A stretch of DNA of 64,000 nucleotides from Paenibacillus tyrphae (GCF_000722545.1 NZ_JNVM01000041.1:1-64000), one strand, 5' to 3'. Positions 1 through 11,756 are shown, numbered from the stretch's first letter. The notes: generated by a model from the letters alone, not told the origin. A program made the numbers and translations.

Positions 1-82
1 TCAGTTTTCAAAGGGCAATTTCCTTGTCGCCTTGTTTAGCGGCGACTTAATTAATATATCACATTCGCCTATTCAATTGCAA
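1..82 (-). promoter_or_regulatory. rRNA operon promoter and leader (16S gene lies left of the window)
   Basis: Read on the minus strand, TTGCAA (82-77) and TATATT (58-53) are separated by 18 bp. They are followed by a GTCGCC/GGCGAC hairpin and then CTTTGAAAACTGA at the window edge. The last motif is typical of the leader that precedes 16S rRNA in Bacillus and Paenibacillus. An rRNA operon downstream of gyrA matches the rrnO position in B. subtilis. The rRNA gene itself is not in the window, so the operon is inferred. Confidence 0.7.
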
Positions 83-113
83 GTACTTTTTTTCTACCAA
101 GATGATGTGGGAG

Positions 114-146
114 AGAAAAAAATCTTCGCCTTTTGAGGGGCGAAGA
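114..146 (-). terminator. Rho-independent terminator of the HD-GYP gene
   Basis: On the minus strand TCTTCGCC and GGCGAAGA form an 8-bp stem with a short loop, followed by a run of T. It lies just past the stop of the HD-GYP gene and upstream of the rRNA promoter. Confidence 0.75.
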
Positions 147-196
147 CTAATGTAACATATGATCGAATCTAAAGTCAAGCCTTGATCCGAATTTTT

Positions 197-1264
197 TTAT
201 TTATGAATAACCTCTTGAATATACAAATGGCGTTCTACCGTAAGATTAATGATTTTGCCGTTCACGTTAACCCATGGTCTCGTCGGATGCGTACGGTCGG
301 AGAACACGATTTCGCCAAGCCGGTTATCGCTCAGTCGGACAAGCATGCCATTGTGGAATGCGGTTACTTTGCTTATAAACGTCTGAATGATAGCAGGCTG
401 CATTTTGCCGAACGACTCTTTTTGAAGCTGCTCCAAAACAAGGTACGGCGAGACAGCCTTTTTGTGAAAACGGTCGTTCGTCATAGCGTGGAACATATCG
501 GCAACGGCTACGATTTTGGAATACACATGAATTTTATCGCCATGAATACCAAGCGGATACCCGGAACCGTCCTCCCGCTCGTGGTGCTGGAGGGCACACA
601 GCTTGACCCCTTCGTTGATCGCCGGAACAAGCTTCAACATGTTATAGCCGATAATAGTATGCCGCTTCATATCTTCGGCTTCCTCGGCGGTAAGCTTGGT
701 AGGCTTGAACAAAATGGCGGCGTCCACTTTGGCATTGCCGATATCATGCAGCAATCCGGCAAGCGCAACCTGCATTAACTCCTTCGAAGATAACCCGTGC
801 CATTTGGCCAAAAGATAGGAGGTCAAGCTAACCATAATGCTGTTGTGGTAAATAAAATCATTCAGTTGAAAGTGACGCGGATTGAATGTCAGCACGTTAT
901 ACTGGTTAATATTTTTAATAAGCGCTTCAAGCGTCGAACGAATGTCCAGAATCGGCGGGTTATGTCCTCCCGATGCGGCAGTATTAAATACGCGGCGAAG
1001 CAAATGCAGCATTTTATGATAGTGCTCATGAAAAGGCAGGACGTTGTCGGCTTGCTCCTCAGACGTCGCTTCCTGCGCGTCAGGCTCCGCTTCCCCGTCT
1101 TTGGATTCGATCTGAACGGATGGTATGAGGAATGCCCGCAAAATATCCAGATCGCGCTCCGATACGATTTTTCCTTTCATGAACAAAATATTGTTAAACT
1201 TGGTGAGCACATTCTCGATAATTCTTTCGCCGGGTTTCAATTGGGAAACAGGAACGGTTACCAT
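197..1264 (-). CDS. HD-GYP domain phosphohydrolase
   Basis: The 355-residue protein has an HD-GYP domain over roughly residues 125-300. Visible motifs are the HD pair in LLHDIGNAKVD, a later HH before EDGSGYPLG (the GYP element), and upstream metal-ligand His residues. HD-GYP proteins usually hydrolyse cyclic di-GMP or related cyclic dinucleotides; the substrate here cannot be told from sequence. No receiver or membrane segment is seen; the N-terminal 110 residues are an uncharacterised segment with an acidic linker. The gene lies between gyrA and the rRNA operon, has its own terminator, and is separated from gyrA by a terminator, so it is probably transcribed alone. Confidence 0.9.
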   Translation of the reverse strand: MVTVPVSQLKPGERIIENVLTKFNNILFMKGKIVSERDLDILRAFLIPSVQIESKDGEAEPDAQEATSEEQADNVLPFHEHYHKMLHLLRRVFNTAASGGHNPPILDIRSTLEALIKNINQYNVLTFNPRHFQLNDFIYHNSIMVSLTSYLLAKWHGLSSKELMQVALAGLLHDIGNAKVDAAILFKPTKLTAEEAEDMKRHTIIGYNMLKLVPAINEGVKLCALQHHEREDGSGYPLGIHGDKIHVYSKIVAVADMFHAMTNDRFHKKAVSPYLVLEQLQKESFGKMQPAIIQTFISKVTAFHNGMLVRLSDNRLGEIVFSDRTHPTRPWVNVNGKIINLTVERHLYIQEVIHK

Positions 1265-1352
1265 GGGATTCCCTCACCTTACCTCTTGTCAGCTTCCGCG
1301 GATCAAAGATTTTCAATAAAAATAATACTTTAGACCCATATGCTGTTATTAT

Positions 1353-1386
1353 AAACGAAAAAGAATGGGGATGTAAGCCCCATTCT
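1353..1386 (-). terminator. Rho-independent terminator of gyrA
   Basis: On the minus strand AGAATGGGG and CCCCATTCT form a 9-bp stem with a 7-nt loop, followed by TTTTCGTTT. It is located 35 bp past the gyrA stop codon. Confidence 0.8.
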
Positions 1387-1420
1387 TCTCATCTTTCGTC
1401 TAAAATATTTAAAGGTTTTG

Positions 1421-3904
1421 CTATTCTTGCGTTTCTTGGCCTTCCGAAGCATCCTCGCCCTCTTCGAGCTCCGGCTGCTCCTCGCTCTTATCCACACGAG
1501 CCAAGGTAGATACCTCGTCCTCTTCACGAATGTTAATGAGCTTGACCCCTTGCGTGTTACGACCCATAAGCGAGATGCCGGACATGCTGGTCCGAATGAT
1601 CGTGCCCAAAGCGGTAATGATCATGAGGTCTTCTTCTTCCTGGACAATCTTGAGACCGACAACCGGACCGTTCTTCGGCGTCACGTTAAGCGTCTTGATC
1701 CCTTTGCCGCCGCGGGATTGGAGACGGTACTCGGAAACCGGCGTGCGCTTACCGAACCCTTTGGAGGTTACGATCAGCACGCTGTTATCCTCATGCACGA
1801 CATCCATATCGATGACCGCGTCGCCCTCGTCGAGATGAATCCCTTTGACGCCGGTGGCGCCCCGGCCCATCGCTCTGACTTCCTGCTCGGGGAAATGGAT
1901 GGACATGCCCTGCTTCGTTCCCATAATGATCGATTGGTTGCCGTCCGTCAGCTTGACGCCGATCAAATCGTCGTCTTCCCGAAGGGTAATGGCAATGAGT
2001 CCGCCCTTGCGGATATTGGAATAATCGTCAAGCGGCGTCTTCTTCACCAAGCCATTCTTCGTCGCAAAGAACAAATACTTGTCGGAATCGAAGCTTTCGA
2101 CCGGGATAACCGCATTGATCGTCTCGCCTTGTTCGATCTGAATCAAGTTGATGATCGGTGTTCCCCGTGCGGTACGGCTTAGATCCGGAATTTCATACGC
2201 CTTAAGACGATATACTTTCCCCTTGTCCGTAAAGAACATCAAATAATGGTGCGAGTTTGTTACGAACAGGTGTTCCACGAAGTCGTCGTCTTTCGTATCC
2301 ATCCCGATCACGCCTTTGCCTCCGCGTCGCTGGCTGCGATATGTCGATACCGGCAGTCGCTTGATATAACCGGTATGTGAGATGGTAATGACAACATCGG
2401 TTTGAGGAATCAAGTCTTCGTCCTCGATGCTGTCTCCGCCGATCGTAATTTCGGAACGGCGGTCATCGCCGAATTTCTCTTTGATTTCGTTCAGCTCTTC
2501 GCTGATGATATTCAAAACGAGCTTCTCGTCGGCAAGAATCGCCTTGAATTCGGCAATTTTCTTCTGCAGCTCGGCATATTCCTCTTCGATCTTCTCGCGT
2601 TCCAACCCGGTGAGGCGCTGCAGACGCATGTCCAGAATCGCCTGGGCTTGATCGAAGCTGAGACTGAAGCGCTGCATCAAGCCGTCACGGGCCTCTTCGG
2701 TCGTACGGGACCCGCGGATCAAGGCAATGACTTCGTCCAAATGATCCAAGGCGATGCGGAGTCCTTCCAAGATGTGCGCGCGCGCTTCCGCTTTGCGAAG
2801 CTCGAATTCGGTTCTGCGGCGGATAACGACTTTCTGGTGCTCCAAGTAATGGAACAGCATATCGCGCAGGTTAAGCACTCTTGGCTCGCCGTTCACGAGC
2901 GCAAGCATGATGATACCGAAGTTCGACTGCATCGCTGTATGCTTATACAAATTGTTAAGCACAACATTCGGGTTCACGTCGCGGCGCAGCTCGATGACGA
3001 TACGCATCCCGTTGCGGTCAGATTCGTCACGCAAATCGGTAATGCCGTCGATTTTTTTATCGCGGACCAGCTCGGCGATTTTTTCAATCAACCGGGCTTT
3101 GTTTACTTGATACGGCAGCTCGTGCACGATGATCCGCGCTTTATTGCCGTTTTCTTCGATCGTCGCTTTCGAGCGCATGGTCACGGAACCGCGTCCGGTC
3201 GCATACGCCTGCTTGATTCCTTCGCGGCCCATAATATAGCCGCCGGTCGGGAAGTCGGGGCCTTTGATCGATTGCATCAAATCGAGCGGCGTCACATCAG
3301 GGTTTTCGATCAACTGCTGGACACCATTGATGACCTCGATCATATTGTGCGGCGGAATATTGGTTGCCATACCGACCGCGATCCCGGACGCTCCGTTCAC
3401 AAGCAGGTTCGGAAAACGCGCCGGCAGGACAGCAGGTTCTTGTTCTTCGCCGTCGTAGTTAGGCACAAAGTCGATCGTTTCTTTGTTGATGTCGCGAAGC
3501 AGCTCCATCGCAATCTTGGACAAGCGCGCTTCGGTGTAACGCATGGCCGCGGCCATGTCGCCGTCGATGGAGCCGAAGTTTCCGTGGCCGTCGATGAGCA
3601 TGTAGCGCAAGGAGAAATCCTGCGCCATCCGGACCATGGTTTCATAAACGGCCGAGTCGCCATGCGGATGGTATTTACCGATGACTTCGCCGACGATTCT
3701 GGCGGATTTTTTATACGGCTTGTCCGGCGCCATACCCAGCTCAGACATCGCATACAAAATACGACGATGCACCGGCTTAAGCCCGTCCCGTACATCCGGC
3801 AGAGCGCGGCTGACAATGATGCTCATTGCGTAATCCATAAAGGAGGTGCGCATTTCCGAGCCGATATCGATTTCTCTAATCTGCGAACGAGATTCTTCCG
3901 ACAT
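1421..3904 (-). CDS. gyrA: DNA gyrase subunit A
   Basis: GyrA is the DNA-cleaving subunit of gyrase, which introduces negative supercoils in an A2B2 complex with GyrB. The 827-residue length is normal. The catalytic tyrosine is Y123 in [10 protein letters not shown]. The quinolone-determining region reads [10 protein letters not shown] with Ser84 and Glu88, the wild-type, drug-sensitive residues. The C-terminal beta-pinwheel carries a GyrA box (SQRRGGKG), which marks gyrase rather than topoisomerase IV. The tail is acidic. The start has a good upstream GGAGG-like site. It is downstream of gyrB, but a deacetylase gene separates the two, which is unusual. Confidence 0.98.
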   Translation of the reverse strand: MSEESRSQIREIDIGSEMRTSFMDYAMSIIVSRALPDVRDGLKPVHRRILYAMSELGMAPDKPYKKSARIVGEVIGKYHPHGDSAVYETMVRMAQDFSLRYMLIDGHGNFGSIDGDMAAAMRYTEARLSKIAMELLRDINKETIDFVPNYDGEEQEPAVLPARFPNLLVNGASGIAVGMATNIPPHNMIEVINGVQQLIENPDVTPLDLMQSIKGPDFPTGGYIMGREGIKQAYATGRGSVTMRSKATIEENGNKARIIVHELPYQVNKARLIEKIAELVRDKKIDGITDLRDESDRNGMRIVIELRRDVNPNVVLNNLYKHTAMQSNFGIIMLALVNGEPRVLNLRDMLFHYLEHQKVVIRRRTEFELRKAEARAHILEGLRIALDHLDEVIALIRGSRTTEEARDGLMQRFSLSFDQAQAILDMRLQRLTGLEREKIEEEYAELQKKIAEFKAILADEKLVLNIISEELNEIKEKFGDDRRSEITIGGDSIEDEDLIPQTDVVITISHTGYIKRLPVSTYRSQRRGGKGVIGMDTKDDDFVEHLFVTNSHHYLMFFTDKGKVYRLKAYEIPDLSRTARGTPIINLIQIEQGETINAVIPVESFDSDKYLFFATKNGLVKKTPLDDYSNIRKGGLIAITLREDDDLIGVKLTDGNQSIIMGTKQGMSIHFPEQEVRAMGRGATGVKGIHLDEGDAVIDMDVVHEDNSVLIVTSKGFGKRTPVSEYRLQSRGGKGIKTLNVTPKNGPVVGLKIVQEEEDLMIITALGTIIRTSMSGISLMGRNTQGVKLINIREEDEVSTLARVDKSEEQPELEEGEDASEGQETQE

Positions 3905-3967
3905 GTGTACCCCTCCTACATGCTATCTGCTCTTAAGAACTACTGCTATGAAAGGTATAAGACGTTG

Positions 3968-4831
3968 CTATGAAGACTTACGGGCAATCGATTTAATAAT
4001 TAAATTATTCAATGAGTTCTCTTTAACAAATGGACTGCCTGCGTTAATACGCGGAATTTGCATCGGGTCCGCATTCCGGCCGGTCAAGCCGCTTGCCGTC
4101 GTAAAACCGTAACGAATGCCTGCCTTGCGAAGCAAAGCGACCGATTGCTCGTCATAGTAGCCGAATGGATACGCATAAGCATCCACCGGGCGATCGTAAA
4201 GCTCTTTCAGCTTGTTGACGCATGCTTTCGTATCATCCGTAATCCGCTGTTCGTATTGCGACGTCCCTTCGAGGCCCCCATCCTTTGGCAGCCGGCCGGT
4301 CAGCAGAGGGCTGCCGCTAGGCCCCCGATCATGCAGACTGTCCGAGTGGCACTGGGCGTCGATGTCTTTCATTTCCCGGGTCATAAAACGGATCTGATCC
4401 CTGGAAAGCGAGGGAATCAGGCTCTGATCGGGATGCTCAAGATCTTTCGTGATAACAAAGTTCACGGCAGGAATATTCAGTTCTTTCAAGATCGGGTAAG
4501 CATTCGTATAGAAGCTCCGGTATCCGTCGTCAAACGTGACCAGCACGGCATTGGGCGGCACCTGCCCGCCGGCCATAAAATCGCGAAACTGCTGCAGCGA
4601 TATGAAATGGTATCCCCGCTGCAGCAGATCGGTTAGTTGGCCACGAAAGCGCGCCGTCGTTATCGTAACGTCGCCCTGTGTGTGATCGTCGATATGGTGA
4701 TAGGCGATGACCGCTACCCGGTCCGTGTACCAGACGTCCGTTCCGCGTACTTGGAACATGCCCGGGACGAGCAGCAGCAAAGCGACTGCCGAGAGCAGCC
4801 ACAGCAAGCCGTATTTTTTCAAATGTCGCAT
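3968..4831 (-). CDS. Polysaccharide deacetylase (NodB-type), membrane-anchored or secreted
   Basis: The 287-residue protein begins MRHLKKYG followed by a hydrophobic stretch (about residues 8-23), a signal or anchor segment. The NodB homology domain shows TFDDGY (motif 1, catalytic Asp and metal Asp) and HSDSLH (motif 2, the two metal-binding His). Such enzymes remove N-acetyl groups from cell-wall glycans or chitin oligomers outside the membrane; the substrate is unknown. The start at 4831 lies 10 bp after the gyrB stop; a longer frame begins at 4906 but would overlap gyrB and has no signal peptide at its front. Placement between gyrB and gyrA is not the usual Bacillus order, so co-transcription with gyrase genes is likely. 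Confidence 0.88.
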   Translation of the reverse strand: MRHLKKYGLLWLLSAVALLLLVPGMFQVRGTDVWYTDRVAVIAYHHIDDHTQGDVTITTARFRGQLTDLLQRGYHFISLQQFRDFMAGGQVPPNAVLVTFDDGYRSFYTNAYPILKELNIPAVNFVITKDLEHPDQSLIPSLSRDQIRFMTREMKDIDAQCHSDSLHDRGPSGSPLLTGRLPKDGGLEGTSQYEQRITDDTKACVNKLKELYDRPVDAYAYPFGYYDEQSVALLRKAGIRYGFTTASGLTGRNADPMQIPRINAGSPFVKENSLNNLIIKSIARKSS

Positions 4832-4841
4832 GGCTGAGCCA

Positions 4842-7059
<2,218 letters not shown>

Positions 7060-7088
7060 GCTGACCCACTCCTTATCGGCAAAACTAT

Positions 7089-8195
7089 CTATGTCAAGCT
7101 TCCGTCCCGAACCTGAATCACAGAAGCGCTTTCCAGTTTTGACAAATCTATGCTTTCAATGCCAGTGGTTGTTATGAAGGTTTGGACCTTGCGTTGAAAC
7201 GTCTCGATAAGCTGGGTTTGGCGGTAGCGGTCAAGCTCGGAGAGCACATCGTCGAGCAAGAGCAGGGGATATTCGCCGACCTCCTCGCGGATCAGCTCGA
7301 TCTCGGCCAGCTTAAGCGACAAAGCCGTCGTCCGCTGCTGCCCTTGGGAGCCGAACGTCTGCACTTCTTTGTCGTTGATATAAAATCGCAGATCGTCGCG
7401 GTGCGGCCCGACCAACGACACGCCCCGGCGAAGCTCCTGATCCTTCACCTGTGATAACTTTATCATAAAATAGTCAAATAAAACAGCGTCTTCTTGTTCC
7501 AGCGCGTGGGACAAGGTGCAGTCGTACTCGATGCGAAGCTGCTCGGAGCCGTTCGTAATGCCGGCATGGATCTTTTCGGCCCATGCTTGCAGCTTCTTTA
7601 TAAAGCTTTGACGTTTTTTCATAATTTTAACACCAAACTGCATTAATTGCTCATTCCATACGTCCAGCATGGAAGCTTTGCCCGGCGAGGAAAACAGCTG
7701 CTTCAAGTAATTGTTGCGCTGCTGCAATATTTTGTTGTACTGCGACAGGTCGTACAAATAGGACGGATAGACCTGCCCGATCTCCATATCGAGAAAGCGC
7801 CTGCGGATGCCGGGAGAGCCTTTGACGATCTCCAAATCTTCAGGCGCGAACATAACGACGTTTAAGGCCCCGATGAAATTGCTGAGCTTTTTTTGCTCCA
7901 GCCCGTTCACCTTGGCCTTTTTGCCTTGTTGCGATATGGATAAATCGAGCTGTACCGTACCGTAGCGCTTTTCGACTTCGGCGTGCAGCAGCGTGGAGGA
8001 AGCGTTCCACCGGATCAGCTCTTTGTCCTGATGCGTCCGGTGGGATTTGGTCAACGCCAGCACGAAGATCGATTCGAGCAGGTTCGTTTTGCCTTGCGCG
8101 TTCGGTCCGACAATGATGTTGACCATGTTGTCAGTTTGGAATTCCATCTGGTCGTAGTTACGGTAATCCTGCAATGAAAGCCGTTTTAACTGCAA
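7089..8195 (-). CDS. recF: DNA replication and repair protein RecF
   Basis: RecF is an ABC/SMC-like ATPase that helps load RecA on gapped DNA with RecO and RecR. The 368-residue length is normal. Walker A is GPNAQGKTNLLES near residue 30. The signature region FGSQGQQRTTALSLKLAE and Walker B LLLLDDVLSELD are clear near the C-terminus. It starts MQLKRLSLQDYRNY, the usual beta-strand opening. A tandem repeat separates it from yaaA. Confidence 0.97.
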   Translation of the reverse strand: MQLKRLSLQDYRNYDQMEFQTDNMVNIIVGPNAQGKTNLLESIFVLALTKSHRTHQDKELIRWNASSTLLHAEVEKRYGTVQLDLSISQQGKKAKVNGLEQKKLSNFIGALNVVMFAPEDLEIVKGSPGIRRRFLDMEIGQVYPSYLYDLSQYNKILQQRNNYLKQLFSSPGKASMLDVWNEQLMQFGVKIMKKRQSFIKKLQAWAEKIHAGITNGSEQLRIEYDCTLSHALEQEDAVLFDYFMIKLSQVKDQELRRGVSLVGPHRDDLRFYINDKEVQTFGSQGQQRTTALSLKLAEIELIREEVGEYPLLLLDDVLSELDRYRQTQLIETFQRKVQTFITTTGIESIDLSKLESASVIQVRDGSLT

Positions 8196-8210
8196 AAGAG
8201 TTCCTCCTAA

Positions 8211-8290
8211 GGGCTTTGCGCAGCAAAGCCGACTTCGAAAGCATGTGCTTGGGCTTGCGAAACAATGCCAACTTCGAAAGCATATGCCGG
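8211..8290. repeat. Tandem 40-bp direct repeat between recF and yaaA
   Basis: Two imperfect 40-bp units (8211-8250 and 8251-8290) share GGGCTT at the start and ACTTCGAAAGCAT near the end, and a third begins with GGGCTTTATTC. The first unit also contains the small palindrome GCTTTGCGCAGCAAAGC. The units sit in the 98-bp gap between yaaA and recF, where the operon is normally tight. Confidence 0.75.
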
Positions 8291-8293
8291 GCT

Positions 8294-8509
8294 TTATTCT
8301 TGTATGACTTGGAACTCGCCGCAGCCCGCAACGTTGACGATGTCGCCGGCCACCAGCTTGCGGCCGCGGCGGTTATCCGGTTCGCCGTTGATGATGACGG
8401 TAGCCTCCTGCAGGAAGCTCTTGGCTTGTCCGCCGGTGGAAATACAGTCGGCGAGCTTCAAAAATTGCCCGAGCGTAATATATTCGGTGCGAATGCCGAT
8501 ATTTTTCAT
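8294..8509 (-). CDS. yaaA: S4 domain-containing protein YaaA
   Basis: The 71-residue protein is a single S4 RNA-binding domain: LGQFLKLADCISTGGQAKSF then VIINGEPDNRRGRKL. Its place between dnaN and recF is that of yaaA in B. subtilis, where it is linked to ribosome assembly. It follows dnaN by 17 bp and is surely co-transcribed with it. Its molecular role here is inferred from family only. Confidence 0.92.
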   Translation of the reverse strand: MKNIGIRTEYITLGQFLKLADCISTGGQAKSFLQEATVIINGEPDNRRGRKLVAGDIVNVAGCGEFQVIQE

Positions 8510-8526
8510 CCGTGAAAGGCGCTCCT

Positions 8527-9669
8527 TTAGCCTGTAGTCCGGTACGGCAAAATAAGCTGCAGCAGGCTCGAATTTTCGTCGGGACGAATGATGATCGGCT
8601 GCATCGCACCGGTAAAACCGATATGAATCTGCTCGCTGTCCATGACTTTGAGCGCATCCAGCATATATTTGGAGTTGAACGAAATGCGCAGCAGCTCCCC
8701 TGTAAGGCTGGCCGTCGTCAGATCCTCGGTGACTTTCCCCAGTTCGGACGAGCTTGAGGAAATTTCAATGGTTTGGTCCTCGTGCATGACGAGCTTCACG
8801 ATATTCGTTTTTTCTTCCCGCGAAAGCAGGTAGGCGCGGTCGATTGCGTCCGCCAGATTGTCCGTGTTGACAACGAGCTCGGTCTGATACGCCTGCGGAA
8901 TGAGCTTCGACGTATCCGGATACGTTCCGTCCAAGATACGGGTATAGAAAAGAATCGAGCTCATTTTGAACAGCACCTGATTTTCAGCGAACACGACATC
9001 GATCATTGTGTTTTGATCGGGCAGAATTTTGGACAGTTCATTCAAAGTTTTCCCAGATATGGAAACATTATTAAGAGAAAACTCGACATCGGTATCGATG
9101 GCCGTTTCCCTGGAAGCCAGACGGTGACGGTCACAGGCGGTAAATTTCAGCTTCCCGTTTGAAATGGTCCACAAAACTCCGGTCAAAATCGGCGTCGCTT
9201 CGTTCGTAGACACGGCAAACGACGTTTGTTTAATCATCGTTTTAAGCAGATCGCTCGGGATTTGAATCCGTTTGTTCTCTTCAATGCCCGGCATGATCGG
9301 ATATTCCTCCGGATCGAGTCCGACCAGCTGAATTTCCGAAGAGCCGGAACGGATCGTCGTTTGGAAATGGTCTTTGACCTCAATCTCAATCTGCTGCGCC
9401 GGAAGCTTGCGGATAATTTCCACGAAAAACTTGGAAGGGAGCACAACACTGCCGGATTTCTTCAGATCGATGACTTGGAGCTCATTTTTTTCGTTGGGAA
9501 TGAAGCTCTGAATCGAAATGTCGGTATCGCTGGCCGTCAGCGTAATACCGGTGGAATCGGCGTCTATTTTAATTCCGCTTAAAATGGGAATCGTGGTTTT
9601 GCTGGAAATGGCTTTGGAAACGTGCTGAATCGACTCATTTAAAAATTCTTTCAGTACGGTTAACTTCAT
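8527..9669 (-). CDS. dnaN: DNA polymerase III subunit beta (sliding clamp)
   Basis: DnaN is the ring-shaped clamp that tethers polymerase III and recruits repair factors. From ATG at 9669 it has 380 residues and begins MKLTVLKEFLNESIQHVSKA, the standard opening. The frame is open further upstream to 9789 but that stretch covers the origin unwinding region, and a GTAGGAGTG ribosome site precedes 9669. The clamp's end RPDENSSLLQLILPYRT fits the conserved C-terminus. Confidence 0.97.
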   Translation of the reverse strand: MKLTVLKEFLNESIQHVSKAISSKTTIPILSGIKIDADSTGITLTASDTDISIQSFIPNEKNELQVIDLKKSGSVVLPSKFFVEIIRKLPAQQIEIEVKDHFQTTIRSGSSEIQLVGLDPEEYPIMPGIEENKRIQIPSDLLKTMIKQTSFAVSTNEATPILTGVLWTISNGKLKFTACDRHRLASRETAIDTDVEFSLNNVSISGKTLNELSKILPDQNTMIDVVFAENQVLFKMSSILFYTRILDGTYPDTSKLIPQAYQTELVVNTDNLADAIDRAYLLSREEKTNIVKLVMHEDQTIEISSSSSELGKVTEDLTTASLTGELLRISFNSKYMLDALKVMDSEQIHIGFTGAMQPIIIRPDENSSLLQLILPYRTTG

Positions 9670-9720
9670 AATTTCACTCCTACGGGTTCTAAAATGGGAG
9701 AGTCGCGCATATACCTCTAT

Positions 9721-9772
9721 ATTACATGTTTTTTTATAGTAATAGTAGTAGGGCCTCGGGATATGTGGATAA
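9721..9772. other. oriC unwinding element: AT-rich tract, DnaA-trio, GC block and DnaA box
   Basis: Reading plus strand: an AT-rich tract (9721-9736); five trinucleotides TAG TAA TAG TAG TAG (9737-9751), which are the DnaA-trio; a GC-rich block GGCCTCGGG (9752-9760); and a perfect DnaA box TGTGGATAA (9764-9772). The order and spacing match the basal unwinding system described for B. subtilis, which also lies downstream of dnaA. Opening of this site is inferred. Confidence 0.85.
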
Positions 9773-9784
9773 ATGCGTGAACAA

Positions 9785-9832
9785 GGCAAAAAGAGAGCCT
9801 ATCCACATGTGAATAAGTGTGTGCATAGGCTC
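9785..9832 (-). terminator. dnaA: dnaA terminator hairpin built from DnaA boxes
   Basis: GAGCCTATCCACA (9795-9807) and TGTGCATAGGCTC (9820-9832) pair over 12 of 13 positions. On the minus strand the hairpin is followed by TCTTTTT, as expected of an intrinsic terminator for dnaA. Each arm contains a DnaA-box-like nonamer (CTATCCACA 9799-9807; TGTGCATAG 9820-9828), and a third box (TGTGAATAA 9808-9816) is in the loop. Confidence 0.6.
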
Positions 9833-9879
9833 CCCTTTATTCAGTTGTGGATTGAGGGCAGTGAATTAGACGCCAATCG

Positions 9880-11250
9880 TTACATCGTCACATTTTTCAC
9901 TTTTTCGGTAAGGTTCTGGATGATCTTATATAATTCCTGGTCGGACTTGAGCGCTGCGGATATTTTTTCGTGCGCATGAATGACGGTCGTATGATCGCGT
10001 CCGCCGAACGCTTCGCCGATCTTCGGCAGTGAAAAGTCGGTCATCTCGCGGGCCAGATACATGGCGATTTGCCGCGGGAAAGCCACGGTTTTGGTTCGTT
10101 TCCTCGCTTTGAAATCCTCCAGCTTCAAGCCGTAAAATTCGCCGACCTTCTGCTGGATGTCATGAATCGTGATCACCCGCGGACGGCTGCTCGGGATAAT
10201 ATCCTTGAGCGCTTCGGCCGCCAAATGCGACGTAATGTCTTCGTTAATAAGCGACGAGTAAGCGACCACCCGAATCAAAGCGCCTTCGAGCTCCCGAATG
10301 TTCGAATCGATCTGGTTCGCTATGTAGACCATCGCTTCGTTAGGAATATCCAGGTTTTCGGCTCTCGCTTTTTTGCGCAAAATGGCAATCCGCGTCTCCA
10401 GGTCCGGAGGCTGAATGTCCGTGATGAGCCCCCATTCGAACCGGGAGCGCAGCCGTTCTTCGAGCGTCGGAATTTCTTTCGGCGGCCGGTCGCTGGAGAT
10501 GATGATCTGCTTCCGCTCTTCATGCAGCGCGTTAAACGTGTGGAAAAATTCTTCCTGCGTCGATTCTTTTCCCGCAATAAACTGAATATCATCTATAAGA
10601 AGCACGTCGATATTGCGGTACTTGTTGCGGAAGCTTTCCCCCCGGTTGTCCCGGATCGCATTGATGAATTCGTTCGTAAATTTTTCGGACGAGATGTAAA
10701 CGACCTTGGCGCTCGGATTATGCTCAAGCACGTAATGGCCGATCGCATGCATCAAGTGCGTTTTTCCCAGTCCCACGCCGCCATACAAAAACAGCGGGTT
10801 GTATGCTTTGGCCGGCGCTTCGGCAACCGCGAGCGAAGCGGCATGAGCGAAGCGATTGCCCGATCCGATGACGAATGAATCGAACAAATACTTGGGATTA
10901 AGCATGTGGCTTACCGTTTCCTCGGAAACGGCAGTTTTCGGCGCGCTTGCAGGAATGGTTGACGGGGAGGAAGAGCGGCTGAACGAATCGGCTTCGTCTT
11001 CGGACTCGATGATGAATTTTAATTCGACCTGCTTGCCGCAGTAATCGAATACGGCTTCCTTTATATGTTTGGTGTACCGGTTTTCAAGCCATTCCCGGGA
11101 AAAATTGTTGGGGGTACAGATGACGACCGTGGAATCGTTGAATGCCACGGCTCTTGTGGAAGTCAGCCACGTCTCGTAGCTTGGCTTGCTCACCCTTTTT
11201 TGCAATATGGAAAGAACTTGCTGCCACTGGTCGTTGGGATGGCTTTCCAC
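9880..11250 (-). CDS. dnaA: Chromosomal replication initiator protein DnaA
   Basis: DnaA is the AAA+ initiator that binds DnaA boxes and melts oriC. The 456-residue protein shows domain I (residues 1-90), a linker rich in Ser and Pro, and domain III with Walker [14 protein letters not shown] and Walker B LLIDDIQF. Domain IV has the DNA-binding signature [16 protein letters not shown]. DnaA-box clusters flank the gene on both sides, fitting autoregulation. It starts [13 protein letters not shown] at an ATG with an AAGGAGTG-like site. Confidence 0.98.
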   Translation of the reverse strand: MESHPNDQWQQVLSILQKRVSKPSYETWLTSTRAVAFNDSTVVICTPNNFSREWLENRYTKHIKEAVFDYCGKQVELKFIIESEDEADSFSRSSSPSTIPASAPKTAVSEETVSHMLNPKYLFDSFVIGSGNRFAHAASLAVAEAPAKAYNPLFLYGGVGLGKTHLMHAIGHYVLEHNPSAKVVYISSEKFTNEFINAIRDNRGESFRNKYRNIDVLLIDDIQFIAGKESTQEEFFHTFNALHEERKQIIISSDRPPKEIPTLEERLRSRFEWGLITDIQPPDLETRIAILRKKARAENLDIPNEAMVYIANQIDSNIRELEGALIRVVAYSSLINEDITSHLAAEALKDIIPSSRPRVITIHDIQQKVGEFYGLKLEDFKARKRTKTVAFPRQIAMYLAREMTDFSLPKIGEAFGGRDHTTVIHAHEKISAALKSDQELYKIIQNLTEKVKNVTM

Positions 11251-11329
11251 AATCTATTCACTCCTTCAAAAAAATAACCGGTATGGCATAAGCCGCGACC
11301 CTGTAGAAAAAAATCAGATGCTGTCGAAA

Positions 11330-11652
11330 CTATCCACAATGTGCAGGTTTACGAAAATTACATTATACAGAGGCACTGAAAATTGTTCACAGAGATATCC
11401 ACAGGCTGTTGATAACATTGTTGAAAAAAATCCGTATCCACAAAAGAAAACATATTCATGATATCAAAAAAGACCCGCGTTCGCAATGGAATGTTTGGGA
11501 TTATCCACATACCCAAGACCTTGTGTATATAAGTTATCAACAGCACTAGATATTGTTTATAATCTGTTTACAATTCGACAAGGGCGGTGGAAAACGCGAT
11601 TTTTTTATTCACAGGGGAGAAATGGTCGAATTTGGCCGGCGTCTGTGCATAA
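11330..11652. other. oriC DnaA-box cluster upstream of dnaA
   Basis: This 506-bp gap between dnaA and rpmH holds a perfect box TTATCCACA (11501-11509) and near-matches CTATCCACA (11330), ATATCCACA (11395), TGTTGATAA (11407), GTATCCACA (11434), TTATCAACA (11534) and TGTGCATAA (11644). The rest of the gap is AT-rich with dnaA and rpmH promoters. This is the upstream half of a bipartite origin, as in Bacillus. Confidence 0.85.
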
Positions 11653-11671
11653 CTTTTTTGTAGGCTGGAAG

Positions 11672-11700
11672 TTGACTTTTGACACGTAAAGTGGTTTAAT
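11672..11700 (+). promoter_or_regulatory. rpmH: Probable sigma-A promoter of rpmH
   Basis: TTGACT (11672-11677) and TTTAAT (11695-11700) are 17 bp apart, 57 bp before the rpmH start. A second TTGACA at 11679 overlaps but has poor spacing. Confidence 0.6.
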
Positions 11701-11756
11701 GTAAAAAGGTATTTTTGGGGATTGGGAACGAAATCCTTCGAGGAGGTGCACGATAG

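Noticed and set aside
2402-3973. 523-residue plus-strand frame opposite gyrA
   Set aside because: Antisense shadow of a highly conserved gene.
4371-4384. Noc-binding-site-like ATTTCCCGGGTCAT in the deacetylase gene
   Set aside because: Two of 14 positions differ from ATTTCCCGGGAAAT; a single weak match is not enough.
11090-11103. Second CCCGGG palindrome CATTCCCGGGAAAA inside dnaA as a Noc site
   Set aside because: Three mismatches to the consensus.
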